Assembly (NCBI RefSeq): GCF_016545825.1
Contig: NC_052616.1
Coordinates: forward strand, 2,852,001 to 2,916,000
Length of the DNA stretch: 64,000 nt
Source: Eucalyptus grandis
Lineage: Eukaryota; Streptophyta; Magnoliopsida; Myrtales; Myrtaceae
Reading direction: 5' to 3'
Shown: one piece after another, positions 57,543 to 64,000 of the stretch
Position numbering within the stretch: the first letter of the stretch is position 1
How the letters are laid out: every line of letters begins with the position of its first letter
The notes under the pieces: model-generated
Databases searched by the model: none
What the model was told of the DNA's origin: nothing
The model's input: only the letters and a program-made list of their open reading frames with translations
Made by a program: the position numbers and the translations under genes

Positions 57543-59218
57543 TCAGAAAGGTTTTGGATAACCCAACGAGCCGGCATTATCATAACCTCCGTATGGTATG
57601 TCCCCATAATACTCCATGTAGTCCCCATGTCCCGAGTATGGCGACACACAGCTGAAGTGATTGAGCTCATCAGGAAGTTCGACTTCCCCTGCCAAATTTG
57701 AGTACGATGAGCTGGGAGAAATTTCTTTGTGATCACATGGCTGCCACGAATGCATGGGACTCGGAAATTCATGCTGTTGGTGTTGGAAGTTATGAGGAAC
57801 CGTGTATTGTCCTTGTGAGTAGTCCTGCGAGAAGTAAAATGAGAAGGTGAAATGCAAAATATCAGTAACGTGTGGGAGTGGTCGACATGTATGCGGAAAG
57901 AGTTCAATGAATAAAGATCATTTTTTTTGCTCATATAGTAGTTTTAGTACCTTTGAAGAGTCAAGAATCATATCAGGGGAGACCCAACAGCTTGCAGGAT
58001 TGGTCTCTGTCAAGTAGGGATTCAAATCTGCCATTTGTGTGACTTCATGTTGAGGCGGCATATGGCTAGGATAATGAATTTCATTACATAGGTAACTTCC
58101 TTGAGAATAAGTGCTGTTAGACATGCTTAAAGGGCTCACTGCAAACTTCCATTGTCTCACAATCTCCATAACTCGAACTGTTTCCAACCATTTTGCTTTT
58201 TGGTTCTCCATGGCAATCGCTTGTCTTCTGAGAAAGCTCGTTCCTTTTTACAATACGGCACAGTGCAAATGGCCCCTGAGATGAATATTAATCACATGGA
58301 ATACCTCAGGCTCCATTCTGTAAGAAACTAAATAGACCTATTACTCTTCTTGCTTCTTGGATAGTGGATATGCATGTATATCTATTTTTCTATAGATTGT
58401 CAAACAAAAGCGGAGTTGATGACATCTGTAGTATTTGGTCTTGAGAAATATTACCCGAAAGTTTTGCGATCCTTGGGAAGAATCATCACAGAGGCGATAT
58501 TCGTGCATTACCCAGTCGGTACGATCACCTAATGGGGCCCGTCCACGGTAGAAGACGAGGGTCTTTCTATAACCAGTGACAGAGGACTGACAGGCAACCC
58601 TCCGGTCTTTCCCTGTAGCCTTCCAATAGCCGGCTTTAGTGGCTCGATTTGTTCGAGAGCCATTCGGGTATTTTCTGTCCCGCGGACAGAAGAAGAACCA
58701 CTCCATGTCTCGTTGAGGAAGGAATGATTTATCTGCAGTATGAAAACTCATCCCCATTAGATAGACTTCTTGATATGATAAAAAGAAATATGGAAAGATG
58801 CTCTGTCTAGGGCATTCTGTCGTATGTCACTGCACAGTTTATCAGAAGAAAGTTTGCAATCGTAGTGGAATTATTGTTTGGTTTGGTCCAAAAAGAGGCG
58901 CAAAGGAAGAGATGATTACAAAACGAATCACTTGGCACTTTTTGAAGCTAAAAAGTTTCAGTTCACATTCGGTACACTTAAAAGTAAGCTTCAGCCTCAG
59001 AACTTATCACAAACATTTGAGCTAATGATAGAGTTCACTGTGCTTGCATACAAGCATGTACCTGGAAGCTCCCAAGGGTCGAATTTGTACAAATCGACAA
59101 CAGGAATCACTTCGAGTTCAAACTCTTGTCCCTCAATTTTTCTTTTCAGATAATATCCAACCAATTCTTCATCCGTGGGGTGGAACCGGAATCCCGGCGG
59201 CAGGGATGCACTAGCCAT
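57543..59218 (-). CDS. NAC-domain transcription factor (ANAC011-like), four exons, one apparent frameshift
   Basis: Plant-specific DNA-binding transcription factor. Exons 59218-59062, 58732-58455, 58275-57951, 57824-57543, GT-AG. NAC subdomains in order: [20 protein letters not shown] (A), [17 protein letters not shown] (B), [20 protein letters not shown] with [12 protein letters not shown] (C), [14 protein letters not shown] and [10 protein letters not shown] (D), and [13 protein letters not shown] (E). The C-terminal half is acidic and Tyr/Ser-rich, ending [13 protein letters not shown], a plausible activation domain. In exon 3 the frame runs to CSEP and then meets a stop at about 58120; one extra base near 58127-58133 explains this, because the next frame continues [13 protein letters not shown] to the exon end and into exon 4 in phase. 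Corrected length is 346 aa. Likely orthologue of the NAC gene in the conserved block. Confidence 0.93.
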
Positions 59219-59900
59219 TATATCTCACACCAGAATCCACCTGATTTTTTTTTTATTTTTTGCAAACAAAGTGAAATACCAAAGAACACTGGAGAGGAAG
59301 AAAATGCGCAAGGTCAAGAGCCGAGGAGCTGTTTCAAAGACGAGACTCGGAAATATTCCGCTAAGTGCCTATGCTGTATCTATTGAAGATCTGGAAAATC
59401 CAAAAGTAGAAGCTTTTCCCGACAACGGATTTCCTGGCAAGAACCGAGTGCGACCTCCCCAGAATGCACCCGTTGGAGGTCAGAATCATTGTCTTGAAAA
59501 AAAGTTCTGGTATTTCTTATGATTAGGCCGTTACAACCCAACCAAACCCCCCAAGATCTTCCCAATTCCCAAATCAAGATCGAAACACGATGGATACCCG
59601 GAAGGCTCAAGCAGTTCCTAGCTTCAGTACTAAAGACGTGCCCGAAACCCGACACCCCGAAGTAGCTAGAACTTCCAGAACTGGAACCTATTGGTGCCTG
59701 CCAAGGCAACCATCCATGAATGTTTTGTGAGGGCAGAGAGAAGAAAGATTTGGTGACCCCAGAAGATCAAATTATTGAAAGAAGAGATCTTTTCTTGTGT
59801 GTGTGTGCAAGAAGAAGCACAGAGAGAGAGAGAGAGGGAGAGAGAGAAAAGAGGTGAAGAGTAAAAGCAGAGGAGTGTGGGATGGGGTTATATATAGGAG
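59219..59900 (-). promoter_or_regulatory. NAC leader and core promoter
   Basis: CTATATATAA on the minus strand at about 59888-59897 is a good TATA box. Downstream of it a CT-rich run (GA-rich on the plus strand, about 59820-59850) is a common plant leader feature. A TSS near 59860 would give a leader of about 640 nt with short upstream open frames, one starting near 59718. Whether a leader intron exists cannot be told. Confidence 0.5.
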
Positions 59901-62548
59901 TTGGGATGTGTGGGAAGCCAACAGCGCCAGGACACGACCGAAAGGTTGAGATTGCTTGTCTGAAGCATCCCTGAAAATTCCAAAACGTGTGGACCCGCGA
60001 TCCCGAACCAGTTCACACACATAACAGTTATTCCCGCCAACTTATGGACACTTTGACCTCGCTTGAAACGGTGTTTTGGGTCTTAATGGCACTGCACTGT
60101 CATGAAAATTCAAAGAAATAAAAGACAATGTACTAATAAGTCCCAATGTTGTTGGGATTTTTATTAGAACCAAGGCCTCTCATGCCAAAGAAGTTGCCAA
60201 TATACCAAAAAGAAGAGGTCTAATTCCCTTTAAAAAAAAGAAAAAAAGAAAATAAACTTTAGGTCCAGTTTCAATTTTGCCCCAAACTCTTTTTTAGTCG
60301 AAATTATCTGTATCAGAACAAATTAGAAGTTCTTTATCAGAACTTGCATTTTCATCAACACCCTCATCTTGTAAGGAAAAATAGCAAACTTCTTATGTTA
60401 ATAATATTGAAGAAATCAGTGGTTATGTTTGGATGTGCGAGCAAATTTGGAACAAGGGTGGAAGTTGGGGATTTATTATGAGACAAAAAAAAATGTAGAA
60501 TTGGAATTGGACCTAAAGTTAAGGATTTTTTAAGAATATAGTCCAAAAGAAGAGGAAAATGTTATATACAGACATTGTGTCTGTGCATTGCAATGAGTCT
60601 AAGACTATATTTGTTATATGACACTAAATGTTTGTGGGGATCTCACTTTCTGCAAGAGATATAGTGTGCAGAAAATTAAAATGAAATAAATATTCACATC
60701 TATCAATTTCTACGCTAGAGTTCACATGAAGCTTTATTTAAAGTGGATTCAAAGTCCATCGGGTAAGTTCATCTTCCGACTGAAAGAAAAAATAGTCGTA
60801 AAATTGCAATATTTATTGAATCACAATATTAGCAAATGCAATATTTCGAGTCTGTAGAATAATATGAGTGAATAAAATATTGAAGTAGCTTTCCTTAATT
60901 TGTCGAAATCTTCATCTTCATGCCATCGGCGTGGTTTGGAAAAGGTCAAGTGATTTGTAAGATGGCTGGATAGAAAGTTAGAGGTGATTTTTTTAAGATA
61001 TCTTCCAAATTCATATATTTCAGTTTCCTTTCTTTTGGAAATTCTTTGTAATCTTTATGGTAGCCATTTAATGTCTTAGCTATAATTATGCATTTAATCA
61101 TAAGAGCCATCACTAATCATGCAATTTGTCATAATTATTGATGAAATATGGGAAGTTGTGTATGCATAAAAGATATATTTTTCCTCAATTAACACAATGT
61201 TTCATTTAAAATATTCAATTATTTGTAAAAACGACGTATAATCTTTGTAACAATCCTCTAATAAATTTTATTTGCCAAATCTCAGCTGTTAACTTTTTTT
61301 TAATGATTATTAGACATCATTTGTTTGTGAAAATATTTTTTTATGTTGTGTATCCATATATTATTCAACTCTTTCAAAAGCATCTAAATTGCAAAATGAT
61401 GAGAGTGATATGTGGTTATGCATTTAATCATAAGTGTCGCCATTAATAATGTTTTAAGAAATGATTGGATGACAATTTTTAATTTACTATGCAGTGTGTT
61501 TTAGACTATAAAAAATCAAATAATAAATAGTTATAAGTTAATGTGGGGTCCACTTTTTCAAAAATTCTTAGCTCGTAACAAACTGTTATTCTTATTGAAG
61601 TCTGAAGATTCGTGCTAGCAAAGTCCATATGTTTTTAATCATATTGATTCATGAAAAATGCACGATCTTGCAACATGACCTTTCACATGTACTACAAAGT
61701 TTACCTAATTGAAGGGCTCTTTTACTTTCTAAATAAAGATTGATCTATTTAATATTATATTCAAAGATTAGTTAAATATGAGATGGAGATCCATACACTG
61801 TTAAACTGTTTCATAATCTCATCATAGACCATTCTTTTAAAGCATTCATAAAGGTACTTCAAAATAGAATCTATATGTACATAAACTTTATCATTAAATT
61901 ATTATTACCGGAATTGTTATAATTCTATTATTGTATATTGATTAAACGTTTATTACCAAAGATAGATTTATTAACAAAATATGCATAAAATTGACTAGAG
62001 ATATATTAGTTTCTGTATTAGAATCAGTAGCAAAAAATTAGAGATTCATTATAATTAGAAATTTGTCTAAATTGACAATAAAAAAGACAAAGTACCTAAT
62101 AAAGTTTGCACGCGAATGTGACATGTGACCCAACCTCATCAATATATGTTGCAGAGTCTTGTGAAAGCCGCTGGTTTCATTTGCATTGTAAATGGCCAAA
62201 TGGAAACTGCAATTTGCTCAATCATCACATGCTTGTCATGGACTTCAGCCACCAAATTGTGAAACGAGTACAAAAATCTGACACTTCAGATGAATCAAGA
62301 ATTACTTTTCTTAACAGACCATTTTTTATCAGATAAATATGAATTTAATACACTTGGGCTGCTAAATTTGATGGTATTCCACAAAATGGTGAGAAAGAAG
62401 GAAATGGAGAAAGACCCCACAGTTCCAATTGGACTCACCAGTGCAACGGAAAGTGCATGCAGTCTCAGCTTTGATTGAGCGTTTCTTTGATCTTGTCCTT
62501 GCAGTCTAAGCTCCTTCCACATCATCCTGAGTCAGACAAAACACTTTT

Positions 62549-62587
<39 letters not shown>

Positions 62588-63149
62588 ATTAAAGTGATGG
62601 TGTCATCCCTAATCTAATCCAGAGTTCAGAGTGGGAAAAAAAGGAGTCCTAAAAGTGCGAACTTGCAGTATTTTGTACCTTTTGGAATGACTAAAGACGC
62701 CTTATTAGTGGTGCAAGCTCAAAGCCCTTTTGTGGATTCACACGGAGAGAAGTTGGTAGACTTCCTAAAATTCCCCATTTTATAAGTGGGTCCCTCTGAA
62801 AGCAATTGATTCTTATCAAATAACCTTACAGATGGTTAATGGACCATGACAGAACCCTAGGGATTTTTCTAACACAACAACAGGAAAGGGTGGTAAGAAA
62901 GATTATTCTCCCACTTATCTATCTTTAGGTTAGACTTACAATATTGCAAGATGTGTATGGATTGGTCATGGTGGCACTTAATGCATGTTGTTTTTGTCCT
63001 TTGGACAGGGACTAGCCTTGGATTGAATTTTAAAGATATATTTGATTGGAGAAACTATAGATAAGTGGTGGGACTTTAATATTTTCACACTACTATAAAG
63101 CACCCACAACCTTCCCCTGGGCCTTTTATAGGTTGATGGTTGGAACTCA

Positions 63150-63200
<51 letters not shown>

Positions 63201-64000
63201 GTGGGTATATTAAATTGTTTATTATTCTAATGAAGAAAATATTGGGCCAAACAAATAAAGTTGAGCCATAAATCTAGACCTATCTTTTTGCATTATAGGA
63301 CAGCAGAAAGGGGTAAAGAATTATCGGAAAACTTGCTTTAGACTTTGAGTGTTGGGTTAGACTTATATGTCTATTCTCTCTACAATTAGCAGAGGAGTGA
63401 TCTCAGCTGATTAAATACTATTCCTATTGCTTTTTCTTGTTCATACCAGAGCAAAAGAATAGGGAGACAGAGATCGTGTGTAAGACCCTGATGCTATATG
63501 TAGAAGTAGTGTTTTGTCTCTTGCCCGTATAATGGATAGAATCTAACATTAACATCGTTTACAATCACTTACGTGCAATCCAATGATTCTGGTCAAAAAC
63601 AGCAAGTAAATCTCTCTAATTAAGCTTTTGTCTTCAAATCATGTCCAGATTACTCTTCTTCAAATCATGTCCATATTGCCTGTTTTGACGCACTAGAAGA
63701 AAAATTGATCAACCAATGCTGACTAAAATGGCAATGGAGTATTTCGCAGCTTTTCTTGATTATGGCAATTATTGCTCTTCTTTTACTGTTTTTCCTCATC
63801 TGATTTGAGGTTTATTTTCTCTTAAAGTTAGCTAAGTACAAAGAACAGTTCATGCATTTAACATTTGAAAAATGTGTTGTTTTTTTTAAACTAGATTTAT
63901 TGCAGGATTACAATCAAAGGGCCTTTTGAAAAAGTGCGGAAGGGGAGGATGTAAAACAAGACAAGTGTCATTAAGAATCGGAGTCATAATCCCAAGTGAT
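59901..64000. other. AT-rich intergenic DNA with microsatellites, no gene seen
   Basis: No convincing coding region on either strand. (CT)n runs lie at 62551-62583 and 63152-63197. A stretch containing TATGCATTTAATCATAAG occurs twice, at about 61088 and 61420, suggesting an old local duplication. Everything else looks like unique or heavily decayed sequence. Confidence 0.5.

Overview
This is nuclear DNA from a flowering plant, most likely a woody eudicot. The genes have many GT-AG introns and encode plant-specific or plant-typical products: ALMT anion channels, a NAC factor, a kiwellin, an LEA_1 protein, ferredoxin C2 and plant EYA. AT-rich intergenic DNA carries the usual plant transposon superfamilies. 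I suspect Myrtales (Eucalyptus relatives) from the general look of the repeats, but I cannot show it. There are no bacterial operons, CRISPR arrays or organellar genes.

Layout. 0.4-5.9 kb (-): AP2M, the mu subunit of the AP-2 clathrin adaptor, 13 exons. 9.0-12.1 kb (+): a two-exon conserved plant protein of unknown function. 12.7-13.2 kb (-): an LEA_1 dehydration protein. 14.0-17.1 kb (+): FdC2. 17.9-19.8 kb (-): EYA phosphatase. 20.8-24.0 kb (+): an RF298/RF4-type RING E3 ligase. 25.2-25.8 kb (+): a kiwellin/ripening-related protein. 28.6-55.8 kb (+): an ALMT tandem cluster with two apparently intact genes and at least five decayed copies, riddled with mobile elements. 57.5-59.2 kb (-): a NAC transcription factor. 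60-64 kb: AT-rich DNA in which I see no gene.

The genes between 12 and 24 kb, with the NAC gene beyond, match an old conserved block. From memory, Arabidopsis carries NAC-RING-LOL1-FdC2-LEA at At1g32510-At1g32560, and LEA18-B3-EYA-RING at At2g35300-At2g35330. The window therefore looks like the pre-duplication order, with an ALMT cluster between RING and NAC. LEA and FdC2 share a divergent intergenic region, as do EYA and RING.

The ALMT cluster is the most dynamic part. Two subfamilies are present, A (intact at 28.6 kb) and B (intact at 35.9 kb). Comparing paralogous copies gives natural empty sites, so the insertions can be delimited: a truncated LINE with 12-bp TSDs, a nested Harbinger-like/fold-back Mutator-like complex, a hAT element with 8-bp TSDs, a Pack-MULE whose long inverted arms each hold a bZIP60-like exon, and two solo LTRs (about 3.45 kb and 0.97 kb).

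Four otherwise good genes (AP2M, LEA, kiwellin, NAC) each carry a single apparent small indel that breaks a clearly conserved frame. Unpolished assembly is the simplest explanation; real lesions cannot be excluded from sequence alone.
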